64,000 bases of DNA. Origin: Bacteroidota bacterium (GTDB lineage Bacteria; Bacteroidota; Bacteroidia; Chitinophagales; Chitinophagaceae). The stretch covers positions 434,001 to 498,000 of the forward strand of contig JAEYWX010000001.1 in the NCBI GenBank assembly GCA_023428755.1, in the 5' to 3' direction. The position numbers and the translations under genes are program-made. Positions 7,204 through 13,976 of the stretch are shown piece after piece. The notes under the pieces were generated by a model. That model saw nothing but the letters and a program-made list of their open reading frames with translations, was not told where the DNA came from and ran no database searches. Every line of letters starts with the position of its first letter. Position 1 is the stretch's first letter.

Positions 7204-7842
7204 TTAAAACTCTTTGATACACTCCAAATTGATAAACATGTATTCGTTAGAATCAATACTCAGCATGCTTGTCGAGCTGTTATCGGTCCGAATAATATCA
7301 AGGAGGCTTCCATGTTCCGAACAAAAATTTGATAGTTCATTGTACGCTTCCTTTACTCCTTTCAACAGCTTGTATAACTCCAATTGCTTATCTGTTTCGA
7401 TTGAAATTGTATGTTTCTTTTCAATCGCTTCTTTGTTGAGATAAGGTTCACCATCAACCACCGAAACATTTTGCCATGTAAGGCCAACCCCGGCAATACT
7501 ACCTGTCGAAAGGCGCTCAAATTCTCTTAACAGTGATGTCCACTTTTGCAACAATTGATCAATCTTTTCTTTTGTGTATTGTTTTACTACATCGATGAGT
7601 ACAGAGTTTTTAACACCTTTTTTGTTGCAATTGAAAACAATTCCCTCTATCTCTTTTACAGAGTTTGAAAGCAGGAGTTTTAAAATATTGTCATCGAATG
7701 GACCCGCTTCCATTGAATTGAAGAAATCTGCAACTTCTCTCAGGTAAGGGAAAAGACTTTTTTCCCAGGCGTCCGTTTCTCTTTTTATTTCGGCTTTGTT
7801 TACTTCGATTACAGTTCCGATTAAAATTTCTGTTTGTGACAT
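7204..7842 (-). CDS. Hypothetical protein (212 aa)
   Basis: Mainly helical protein with probable coiled-coil parts (KEKIDQLLQKWTSLLREFER; KQLELYKLLKGVKEAYNEL). No signal peptide, membrane segment or catalytic motif is visible and I do not recognise the family. It follows the TerS-like gene by 3 bp, so the two are translationally close and may work together, for instance in DNA packaging, but that is inference from position only. Confidence 0.6.
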   Translation of the reverse strand: MSQTEILIGTVIEVNKAEIKRETDAWEKSLFPYLREVADFFNSMEAGPFDDNILKLLLSNSVKEIEGIVFNCNKKGVKNSVLIDVVKQYTKEKIDQLLQKWTSLLREFERLSTGSIAGVGLTWQNVSVVDGEPYLNKEAIEKKHTISIETDKQLELYKLLKGVKEAYNELSNFCSEHGSLLDIIRTDNSSTSMLSIDSNEYMFINLECIKEF

Positions 7843-7845
7843 AGT

Positions 7846-8157
7846 TTAATTTATGTTGTAGTGATCTAATATTTTATCCATTAATGCGTCAAGCTCATCA
7901 TTATTCATGTTCTCGAGCTGCTTGTCAAGGTCCCTGGTGACAGTAGTGCTTTGGAGAGTTGGAAGAACGTATTTAAAAAGCTGTTGAAATGTTTGCACCC
8001 TGTCCTTTGGCGCCAATTTTTTCCAGTCTTTTTCAATCTGATCAATATTCCGTTTCAAAAAATCGTTAACCCATTCACGCATCCCCCTGGTTGCCCTGTT
8101 TGGTGTTCCCTTTATCCGGCCGCCGGTCTTAACTGTTCCTTTTCTCCTTCCCTTCAT
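7846..8157 (-). CDS. Small-terminase-like phage protein
   Basis: 103 residues. The basic N-terminus MKGRRKGTVKTGGRIKGTPN with RATRGMREWVNDFLKRN resembles the DNA-binding start of small phage proteins encoded next to large terminases in Bacteroidetes phages ('GGRxKGTPNK' pattern). The C-terminal half has KDRVQTFQQLFKYVLPTLQ and an acidic helix. Small terminases recognise pac/cos DNA; satellites of other phyla carry their own to divert helper packaging. Downstream genes are also phage-like. The call is by resemblance; a DUF5681-type protein of unknown role is the alternative. Confidence 0.45.
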   Translation of the reverse strand: MKGRRKGTVKTGGRIKGTPNRATRGMREWVNDFLKRNIDQIEKDWKKLAPKDRVQTFQQLFKYVLPTLQSTTVTRDLDKQLENMNNDELDALMDKILDHYNIN

Positions 8158-8210
8158 TTTCTATTTTATTCTACTTTAGAAATTGTTATTCAAAAAAAAG
8201 CGAGCGATAA

Positions 8211-8275
8211 CCTATTTAAAGTATCTCTTTAAAATACCTGTTTAAAATACCTATTTAAAGTACCTATTTATAGAT
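8211..8275. repeat. Five tandem AT-rich 13-mers (iteron-like)
   Basis: Five consecutive 13-bp units: cctatttaaagta, tctctttaaaata, cctgtttaaaata, cctatttaaagta and a diverged cctatttatagat. They lie in the spacer between the 226-residue gene and the TerS-like gene. Tandem AT-rich 13-mers are typical of replication origins and of initiator- or repressor-binding arrays. Directly next to them is a second repeat family (8327-8346, 8361-8380). Confidence 0.75.
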
Positions 8276-8326
8276 GCTGTACTATTGCTGACTGTTTGCA
8301 CATCAATAAGTGAAATCATTGCTTTT

Positions 8327-8380
8327 TGTTTATTATAGATGCTGTTAATTTGCTGTTATCTGTTTATTATAGATGCTGTT
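8327..8380. repeat. 20-bp direct repeat pair beside the 13-mers
   Basis: The word tgtttattatagatgctgtt occurs at 8327-8346 and 8361-8380 (period 34), and its core tttatagatgctgt recurs once more at 8267-8280 at the end of the 13-mer array. The second copy overlaps the 3' end of the 226-residue gene. Together with the 13-mers this is the most repeat-dense stretch of the element, a candidate origin or operator region. Confidence 0.75.
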
Positions 8381-9025
8381 CAAAACTCTTTGTCTTACTT
8401 CGTTTGTTTGTTCCTTCAATTTCGCCTCTCTGTATTTTTTCCGCTTCAATTCTGCATGCATAATCAATTGTTCAAGCGGCAAACCAAAAGAAACATAATA
8501 GCCCCTCATTTTACCACTGTACAATTTCAACCCCCAGTTTAAACGCAACTCATTTTTAATACGATCCAATTGATACCTGTTTGAGTACTTAAAAACAAAG
8601 TCGTTGATTTCTTCCCCGGCTTTGCTATTACCGGCCATCCTGCCGATTAAATATTCGTTTGTTATCTTGGTGTATGGTTGTCTTTGTAGAATAGATTTAA
8701 CCGCTGCGAATGCCAGGAAACAAGCGATCTCAAACTCTGATTTGCTATTTTTATAAAAATCAAAAATCATGTCCTTGGTTACAGAGGTCTTTGGTGAGTT
8801 TGGAAATATGGCATCGTATAACATTGCTCCTCTTTGGTAACTATTACGCAGGTTTCCATATTTAATTCCAAGATCCTTACGTGCCAATTCAATTTTTTCT
8901 TTCTCAGTTCCTTTGAATTGTAACGATCTCTCGTAAAGACAATAATCCATAACCGCATCCATACGACCTCTTATATCAAGAGGATCAATCCTAAGAAGTG
9001 CAATAGGAAAATTTAAATACTTCAT
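8345..9025 (-). CDS. Hypothetical mobile-element protein (226 aa), possible replication factor
   Basis: 226 residues with SEFEIACFLAFAAVKSILQ, NEYLIGRMAGNS, RYQLDRIKNELRLNWGLKLY and a very basic C-terminal helix (AELKRKKYREAKLKEQ). This resembles a protein I associate with Bacteroidetes integrative elements, of unknown role; the central part looks like a winged-helix arrangement. Its gene ends inside the repeat cluster at 8211-8380, the arrangement often seen for an initiator protein next to its iterons. The start overlaps the VRR-NUC stop by 4 bp (ATGA type), so the two are translationally coupled. Confidence 0.6.
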   Translation of the reverse strand: MKYLNFPIALLRIDPLDIRGRMDAVMDYCLYERSLQFKGTEKEKIELARKDLGIKYGNLRNSYQRGAMLYDAIFPNSPKTSVTKDMIFDFYKNSKSEFEIACFLAFAAVKSILQRQPYTKITNEYLIGRMAGNSKAGEEINDFVFKYSNRYQLDRIKNELRLNWGLKLYSGKMRGYYVSFGLPLEQLIMHAELKRKKYREAKLKEQTNEVRQRVLNSIYNKQITAN

Positions 9026-9528
9026 GCCCCTGCAAACGATTTATTATACCATGCAAAAAACTCATGGAACGATTTTGCAATAACATAGATCCCTCCGGCT
9101 CCCTCTATCTTGCTTTGATATTCTTTTTGCTTTGCACTTTGTCGATCACCACCGATCTTAACTTCAATTTTAACCGACTTCCCGTTAACCGTCGCACTGA
9201 TATCTGCAGTTCCATCGGTGCCGGTGCCTTTGATCCACTGAACGCCACCAATGGTTCTTGTACGCCCAATGGAATCGATAAAGGTTTCACGTGTATCAAT
9301 CATTCGGCCTGTATTGTTAACACGTTCTGCTTGCCATCCTTTTAAATTCAAGAAATCAATAATGCACCTGGTCAACCCGTTTGCCGTTTTATCAGAATAC
9401 TTTGTTTGAGGTATTGAATCGATCGGAACGTTGGGGTATTTGATTCGCTTATTCTCGAATGATAGCCTTTGCAGCTCTTTCAAAGCAGAGGAGGTAATTT
9501 GATTTTCTGATTTATAGGAAGTATTCAT
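9022..9528 (-). CDS. VRR-NUC domain (PD-(D/E)XK) nuclease
   Basis: 168 residues. The C-terminal half has the PD-(D/E)XK pattern of VRR-NUC proteins: GTDGTADISATVNGKSVKIE with D, then EVKIGGDRQSAKQKEYQ (E-x-K and the helix glutamine), then GGIYVIAKSFHEF. The N-terminal half holds YSDKTANGLTRCIIDFLNLK and a short 'GRM' motif. VRR-NUC proteins are structure-specific nucleases (often Holliday-junction-like resolvases) common in phages and satellites. It is coupled to the 226-residue gene and preceded by a leader with strong hairpins, including a terminator. Confidence 0.8.
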   Translation of the reverse strand: MNTSYKSENQITSSALKELQRLSFENKRIKYPNVPIDSIPQTKYSDKTANGLTRCIIDFLNLKGWQAERVNNTGRMIDTRETFIDSIGRTRTIGGVQWIKGTGTDGTADISATVNGKSVKIEVKIGGDRQSAKQKEYQSKIEGAGGIYVIAKSFHEFFAWYNKSFAGA

Positions 9529-9564
9529 GCAAATTGTATTTTTTGTTCACACTTGCTGAATTTT

Positions 9565-9603
9565 AAAAAAGGGAGCACCGTAAAGCTCAAAAAACGGGCT
9601 CCC
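9565..9603 (-). terminator. Rho-independent-type terminator/attenuator upstream of the VRR-NUC gene
   Basis: On the minus strand GGGAGC-CCG pairs with CGG-T-GCTCCC and is followed by TTTTTT. It sits between the excisionase-like genes and the nuclease gene. Two more stem-loops lie just upstream: TCCCT/AGGGA around 9642-9656 and an imperfect TGGG..CCCA around 9671-9697. It would end or attenuate transcription from the integrase/HTH side. Confidence 0.65.
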
Positions 9604-9705
9604 TCCGTAGACAAAAACAAACCTTCATAATTAAAAATGTATCTTAGCGGTCCCTGAAAAGGGATTGTCATTTGGGCCCGGGTTTTCCTGGACCCATTTT
9701 TATTT

Positions 9706-9999
9706 TCAAGACTGTTCATAGCGCTTGTAAATTTTTGTTGCACTGATCAGTTCTTTATAAGAAAAAAACACTCTTTTGCCGATGTATTGCTTTTGGAGCT
9801 TACCATCCATTACAAGCTTTTCAAGGGTTGGCCTTGTAATAGCCGGCACAAATAGTTTGCAAGCTTCTGCAGGGCTTAACAGTCTTTCCTCTATCTGTTT
9901 TTGTTGGGCCGCTGTTACCTCTTCCTTGATCACTTGGCGCAACTCTGTCAGTAATTCATTAAGCGGTATCTGAGAGAGAATTAAACTATCCATTGACAT
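9706..9999 (-). CDS. Helix-turn-helix protein, excisionase-like (second of two)
   Basis: 97 residues. The core LLSPAEACKLFVPAITRPTL-EKLVMDGKLQKQYIGKRVFF is the winged HTH of excisionase/AlpA-type proteins found in Bacteroidetes integrative elements (a '..PAEA...TLxxLvxxGxLx....GkRvfF' layout). Such proteins bend att DNA for excision or repress element promoters. The start overlaps the preceding HTH gene by 14 bp, so they are coupled and may act together. Confidence 0.75.
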   Translation of the reverse strand: MSMDSLILSQIPLNELLTELRQVIKEEVTAAQQKQIEERLLSPAEACKLFVPAITRPTLEKLVMDGKLQKQYIGKRVFFSYKELISATKIYKRYEQS

Positions 10000-10315
10000 C
10001 CTCCCTTTTTATCTCTGTCTGATAGTCTTTTCTTCCTGATTTGATCCATGAAATCAATTCATCTTCAAAAAAATAAAGCCTCTTACCTCTCTTATGAGAA
10101 GGAATTAAACCTTTGGGAGCCAAATAGTAGATTGTTGGCTTTGCAAGCCCTGTAATTTCGCAAGCTTTTTCGATGGTTATAGGTGTGCGTTCAATAGTGC
10201 TTTGCTTGACCAACTCGTTTGACATGTTATTAAGCTTTAGAGCAGCATTAACGGACCTTATGATAATTTCTTCAAGGTCCTGTTCTGTCAAAGTGATTAA
10301 CACTGATTTGCTCAT
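9986..10315 (-). CDS. Helix-turn-helix protein, excisionase-like (first of two)
   Basis: 110 residues from the ATG at 10315 (MSKSVLITLTEQDLEE); the longer open frame adds nine residues with no support. PITIEKACEITGLAKPTIYY followed by LIPSHKRGKRLYFFEDELIS and WIKSGRK is a textbook HTH_17/excisionase domain. Two consecutive HTH genes beside a tyrosine recombinase are typical of Bacteroidetes integrative elements, where they control excision. Overlaps its downstream partner by 14 bp. Confidence 0.85.
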   Translation of the reverse strand: MSKSVLITLTEQDLEEIIIRSVNAALKLNNMSNELVKQSTIERTPITIEKACEITGLAKPTIYYLAPKGLIPSHKRGKRLYFFEDELISWIKSGRKDYQTEIKREDVNG

Positions 10316-10391
10316 TATTTCGAGATTTAATAAGCAAATCAAGTAAAATCAAATAGTAAGAAGTGGGGGGAAGTACTTTGGAAACTTATGA

Positions 10392-10943
10392 TTACGACAA
10401 TAATTCGATGAAATTCTTTAACTCTTTGGTCTGTTGTTGGGTTAAATATTTCTCTGCAATGGATAAGATAATGTTCGTTTTTTCTTTGATCGGATTGGCC
10501 ATTTGAGGCGAGTAATCTTTTGGTTGCTTATTTTTTATTGTTTGAAACATTTCTGATAATCTCTTATGACGAACAAGAATGATCGACTTGTTTTGATTGA
10601 TGTCAATCCCGGCAAACTTGAATAGTAAACACTTTGCCGCTGCTGTTATATCAGCATTTATGACAGTGTTTTCAAATCCCTGATCTTGGTTTTGCTTTAA
10701 TTCATTTACAAGTTCATCCACATCCTTTTTTCTCTTGATCAATTTCTCGGTTTCCCTGTACATTATATCAAGAAACCCGTTTGGATCTGGTTTACTTGAA
10801 ACTGCTATCCCTTCTACAATCAATCTTTTTAATTTGTCGATGGCGTCCAACTGAACCATATATCCGGATATCGTGATACCTTTTTTAGGGTTATCTATGC
10901 TATCAGCAATTGCGTCCAAGTATTTATCTATGTTTTCGATCAT
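10392..10943 (-). CDS. Hypothetical protein next to integrase (183 aa)
   Basis: A soluble, helix-rich 183-residue protein with no recognised family. Segments include KKGITISGYMVQLDAIDKL, a charged region around LIKRKKDVDELVNELKQNQD, and a C-terminal helix LTQQQTKELKNFIELLS. It starts 9 bp after the integrase stop, so it is cotranscribed with the recombinase and is likely to serve the integration module, but no evidence goes beyond position. Confidence 0.6.
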   Translation of the reverse strand: MIENIDKYLDAIADSIDNPKKGITISGYMVQLDAIDKLKRLIVEGIAVSSKPDPNGFLDIMYRETEKLIKRKKDVDELVNELKQNQDQGFENTVINADITAAAKCLLFKFAGIDINQNKSIILVRHKRLSEMFQTIKNKQPKDYSPQMANPIKEKTNIILSIAEKYLTQQQTKELKNFIELLS

Positions 10944-10952
10944 GGCTTACAT

Positions 10953-12272
10953 TTATGCTACTCTCAGTTTACCTGGTACCCAGTTCTTTCTAATGTGTTC
11001 CCCTAACCGCTTGGCTGCTTCCATTTTGGTGACTTTAATGTATGTGAGGAATGCTTTTTCTGTCTTATGTCCTGTGATCTTCATTAGATCAATAGTAGGG
11101 AATCCTTGTAGATAATAATTTGTTGCAAACGACCTCCTTGCTGTGTGAGAGCTAATGCAATCACATAACTCCTTTTCCGGAATAGATGACAAACGGCCTT
11201 TTTCGGTAAGCTTCGCTATTCTACAAACCTCCTTTATGTACTCGTTAAATTTCTGCCCGGAATAAGTTCTCGGTAGTTTATTCGGGGTGTCTTGATACTT
11301 GTTGATGATCTCAGAAATCAGTGGGTGAAAAGGAATGTAAACCTCTTCCTGAGTTTTCTTTGTGACCATTTTAATGAACTTCTCTTCCTCAATGGTTATG
11401 ATGTTTTCAGTTGTAACCGTCGAATAGTCTGAATAACGAAGGCCCACAAAGCAACCAAACACAAACAAATCCCGGGTGTTCTCGAGTTTTTTATTGAATG
11501 AAAAATCATGCTCATAAAGCTTCATTATTTCACGCTCTGTTAAATAAACTGCGTCTGTCTTTTCCTCTGCAAATCTGAATTTCCTTTTTCTAAACTGGTT
11601 GTTATCTGTCAAGTCCCGATCAACTGCTTCACGCATGAAGAGCTTTATAATACTGATATCCTTTGCGATGGAGTTTGTTTTGAGCTTTAATTCGTTCCGC
11701 AAATACGAAACATACTTATTGAAGAAATCCAAGTTGATTGAATCGAAGTTGATCCGGTACCGGTGCTTTGCTTCAAAGTTTTTCAAATGAAGCTTTACAG
11801 TTCGATAGTTCTGCAGTGATCCTTTACTCGGTCTGTTGTTTTTCGATGTCAGGACTTCGCCGCCAACAAATTTTTCAATCAGTTCAAACAAAGTCGGACC
11901 CTCCTTCTTTTCGATTCCTTTATTTTGGTTGATGAAATTTATCAGATGCTGTTTAAGTGTAGCGGGTGACGGTATACCGTTCTTTAACTCTTCCTTGTAT
12001 GCCTTTTTGCAAACTGCTTCCAGGTTATCAAGCAGATCATTTATCAAATAATCTCCGTCTGCTGTTGTTGCTTTCTTTTCTTTCACCCGCTGTTTTGCGT
12101 GGTCCCAATTTTTAAACCGCTGCTTACCGTCTTCCATATACGACTTACCCGGGTCAATCGCTTGACCAAATGAATAAACCAGTTTTTGCCCGTTGTATTT
12201 GAATTGAAGATAAATGAGAGCCTTACCCGTAACCGGTTCAGGCTTCTTTAAATAGAAGCTAACTGTTGCCAT
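10953..12272 (-). CDS. Tyrosine recombinase/integrase of the element
   Basis: 439 residues with the three-part layout of Bacteroidetes integrases: an N-terminal arm-DNA-binding domain (about 1-90, 'GKALIYLQFKYNGQKL'), a SAM-like core-binding domain (about 125-225), and the catalytic domain. The catalytic set is visible: R279 (VGLRYSDY), a lysine near 305, H376 and R379 (SHTARRSFATNYYLQG), H402 (GHKTEKAF) and the nucleophile Y411 (TYIKVTK). It catalyses site-specific integration and excision. It lies 180 bp from the right att repeat, reading away from it. The 102-bp att identity and intact motifs suggest a functional, fairly recent insertion. Confidence 0.95.
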   Translation of the reverse strand: MATVSFYLKKPEPVTGKALIYLQFKYNGQKLVYSFGQAIDPGKSYMEDGKQRFKNWDHAKQRVKEKKATTADGDYLINDLLDNLEAVCKKAYKEELKNGIPSPATLKQHLINFINQNKGIEKKEGPTLFELIEKFVGGEVLTSKNNRPSKGSLQNYRTVKLHLKNFEAKHRYRINFDSINLDFFNKYVSYLRNELKLKTNSIAKDISIIKLFMREAVDRDLTDNNQFRKRKFRFAEEKTDAVYLTEREIMKLYEHDFSFNKKLENTRDLFVFGCFVGLRYSDYSTVTTENIITIEEEKFIKMVTKKTQEEVYIPFHPLISEIINKYQDTPNKLPRTYSGQKFNEYIKEVCRIAKLTEKGRLSSIPEKELCDCISSHTARRSFATNYYLQGFPTIDLMKITGHKTEKAFLTYIKVTKMEAAKRLGEHIRKNWVPGKLRVA

Positions 12273-12316
12273 AAAAAAGAATTGTCGGAATAAAGGTAAC
12301 GGTTTTAATATTCCGG

Positions 12317-12334
12317 TTGGCCGGATAGTTGGCC
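12317..12334 (+). repeat. 18-bp arm-type repeat, right end of element
   Basis: Second, identical copy of TTGGCCGGATAGTTGGCC in the same orientation as the one at 3841-3858. It lies between the integrase start and the right att repeat, in an otherwise gene-free 180-bp stretch where recombinase and excisionase sites are expected. Confidence 0.5.
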
Positions 12335-12452
12335 GATTTATTTTAACTCCGGATAAAAAACACTTTTCTCAATTCCTTTGAAATGCTTGTAAACAGTAGC
12401 TTTCATTATATCATTTCACATTGTTGTAAATGGAGTTAAAGTAGGTTCAAGT

Positions 12453-12554
12453 CCTCCCCCTACAGCTATTTTTTCGGTTGCTTGGCAACCGATCAACTTT
12501 GTTCCGTACAGATTTTCTCATGCTTTTTTTACGATTGCCTTTTGTTTTTACAAA
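12453..12554 (+). repeat. attR: right copy of the 102-bp direct repeat
   Basis: Identical to 3606-3707. Immediately left of it the element reads GTAGGTTCAAGTCCTCC, itself a tRNA T-arm-like word that differs from the T arm of the host RNA, so the element's att core mimics a tRNA 3' end. The hairpin CGGTTGC/GCAACCG lies at 12475-12491. To the right the sequence continues into the trmB promoter region. Confidence 0.9.
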
Positions 12555-12612
12555 AGGCTCTTTTGTTTTTTACAGTTTGTGTTTTCTACACTTTTTTTTG
12601 TTTGGAGCCGCC

Positions 12613-12620
12613 TACCTTTG
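12613..12620 (+). promoter_or_regulatory. Candidate -7 element for trmB (near-leaderless)
   Basis: TACCTTTG matches the Bacteroidetes -7 consensus TAnnTTTG exactly and ends 6 bp before the trmB ATG at 12627, so the transcript would begin at or just before the start codon. No convincing -33 word is seen; the region before it is T-rich. A Shine-Dalgarno sequence is also absent, consistent with a leaderless message. Confidence 0.45.
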
Positions 12621-12626
12621 CCCGCT

Positions 12627-13334
12627 ATGGGACAAAAAAAGCTCATCCGTTTTGCTGAAATTGAAACCTTTCAGAACGTGTTGCAATATCCGCAGCACAT
12701 GAAAGGGAAGTGGGCCGAATTTTTTAAGAACGATCACCCAATTACCCTTGAGCTGGCTTGCGGTAAAGGCGAATATGCAGTGGGGCTGGGGCGCATGTAT
12801 CCGCAGAGGAATTTTATTGGCATTGATCTAAAAGGCAACCGCATTTGGGTAGGCGCTAAAACTGCATTAAAAGAAAACCTGGGCAATGTTGCATTTGTGC
12901 GTTCACAAATTGACCAGGTAACAAATTATTTTGATGCGGGTGAAGTGAGTGAAATCTGGATCACTTTTCCTGATCCGCAACTCCGTGCATCGAAACACAA
13001 AAAGCGATTGACACATCCAAGGTTTTTACGACTGTACCAGCAGTTGTTAAAACCCGGTGGATTGATCCATTTAAAAACTGATTCACCTGTTTTATATGCC
13101 TTCAGCAAAAAAGTAATAGAACTCTATGGCTTAACCGTACATGTTGCCAGCGATGATGTGTACAAGCTGGAAACCATCAGCGAAGAACTCAAGATCAAAA
13201 CACATTATGAAGGATTGGATATTGCTCAAAGCAACCGCATCCATTACCTGCAGTTCAGTTTGCCGGCAATGCCTTTACCGGTGGAAACAGATGCTTTGTT
13301 AAAACAATGGGTATTTGATACTGAGAAAGACTGA
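12627..13334 (+). CDS. trmB: tRNA (guanine-N7-)-methyltransferase TrmB
   Basis: 235 residues from the ATG at 12627 (MGQKKLIRFAEIETFQN, the conserved N-terminus); the frame is open 48 bp further up but without family similarity. The SAM-binding motif I is LELACGKGEYAVGLG, and the family signature is WITFPDPQLRASKHKKRL-THPRFL. The enzyme makes m7G46 in the variable loop of class I tRNAs. Before the element inserted, the gene lay 161 bp downstream of the tRNA-like RNA pair. DUF5522 and an alkyltransferase-like gene follow on the same strand. Confidence 0.95.
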   Translation: MGQKKLIRFAEIETFQNVLQYPQHMKGKWAEFFKNDHPITLELACGKGEYAVGLGRMYPQRNFIGIDLKGNRIWVGAKTALKENLGNVAFVRSQIDQVTNYFDAGEVSEIWITFPDPQLRASKHKKRLTHPRFLRLYQQLLKPGGLIHLKTDSPVLYAFSKKVIELYGLTVHVASDDVYKLETISEELKIKTHYEGLDIAQSNRIHYLQFSLPAMPLPVETDALLKQWVFDTEKD

Positions 13335-13418
13335 ACGGTATCATTTTCTGCAAAAAAATACGTCAACAAATTTCGCTGTTGATGGTTAAATAGTTTTACT
13401 TCGCCCACGGAAAACGCA

Positions 13419-13637
13419 ATGAACAACTTAAAGGAAGGTGTAGATTTCTATTATGATGAGCACGATAATATTGTGCTTACCGCCAAGTACCATCTTGACA
13501 AAGGGTATTGTTGCGGTCATGGTTGCCGGCATTGCCCTTACGATTATGAAGCTGTTCCCGAGCCACGTCGTACCTTGGTGATAAAAGAGCGTAACGATGC
13601 CCTCCAAAAAACAACCGCCACTTCCCAAAACGGGTAA
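13419..13637 (+). CDS. DUF5522 small cysteine-rich protein
   Basis: 72 residues. The conserved core is GYCCGHGCRHCPYDYEAVPE: a CC-x3-C-x2-C cluster that probably binds zinc or an iron-sulfur centre. This is the DUF5522 pattern, widespread in Bacteroidota, with no known function. The gene overlaps the next (ATL) gene by 41 bp in another frame, implying translational coupling and a possible joint role in nucleic-acid repair or modification. Confidence 0.8.
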   Translation: MNNLKEGVDFYYDEHDNIVLTAKYHLDKGYCCGHGCRHCPYDYEAVPEPRRTLVIKERNDALQKTTATSQNG

Positions 13638-13971
13638 CGCAAAAAACTATTCTTTTTTTGATGATGTGTATGATGTGGTTCGGCAAATACCAAAAGGCCG
13701 TGTAACATCGTATGGTGCAATTGCTGCCTACCTCGGCACCAAACTTTCGGCACGCATGGTGGGATGGGCCATGAATGGCGCACATAACGTAAAACCCAAA
13801 GTACCGGCACAACGGGTGGTGAACCGAAATGGAATGCTCAGCGGCAAAGCACATTTTACCACACCCACACAAATGGAAGAATTGTTGAAGAAAGATGGTG
13901 TTGCCGTTAAGAACGATACCGTTGTTGATTTTGAAAAACGGTTTTGGGATCCGGCGGTGGAGTTGGGGTGA
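13597..13971 (+). CDS. Alkyltransferase-like protein (ATL), MGMT fold without catalytic cysteine
   Basis: 124 residues covering the C-terminal MGMT DNA-binding domain: FFDDVYDVVRQIPKGRVTSY (HTH entry), ARMVGWAMN, and then VPAQRVVNRNG. In true O6-alkylguanine methyltransferases the last motif is PCHRV; here the cysteine is replaced by alanine and the histidine by glutamine, so no alkyl transfer is possible. Such ATL proteins bind O6-alkylguanine, bend the DNA and hand the lesion to nucleotide excision repair. Start ATG at 13597 lies inside the DUF5522 gene. Confidence 0.9.
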   Translation: MPSKKQPPLPKTGNAKNYSFFDDVYDVVRQIPKGRVTSYGAIAAYLGTKLSARMVGWAMNGAHNVKPKVPAQRVVNRNGMLSGKAHFTTPTQMEELLKKDGVAVKNDTVVDFEKRFWDPAVELG

Positions 13972-13976
13972 TGAAA

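Larger units (their letters stand above)
3606..12554. mobile_element. 8.85-kb integrative element (phage-satellite-like) in a tRNA-like gene
   Basis: The boundaries are a 102-bp perfect direct repeat (3606-3707 and 12453-12554). The left copy begins inside the T stem of the tRNA-like gene, and the tyrosine recombinase gene lies next to the right copy. All recognisable genes inside run on the minus strand: integrase, unknown 183 aa, two excisionase-like HTH proteins, VRR-NUC nuclease, unknown 226 aa, a repeat-rich region, a TerS-like protein, unknown 212 and 88 aa, a gp10-like phage protein, 63 aa, an HD protein, 143 aa and a lipoprotein. There is no capsid, large terminase, relaxase or type IV secretion gene, so it is neither a complete prophage nor a conjugative element. 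Excision would place the tRNA-like gene 161 bp upstream of trmB. Confidence 0.85.

Noticed and set aside
9525..9743. 72-codon minus-strand open frame between the HTH gene and VRR-NUC gene
   Set aside because: It runs through the hairpin leader and terminator and overlaps the HTH gene's end; no homology or start signal.
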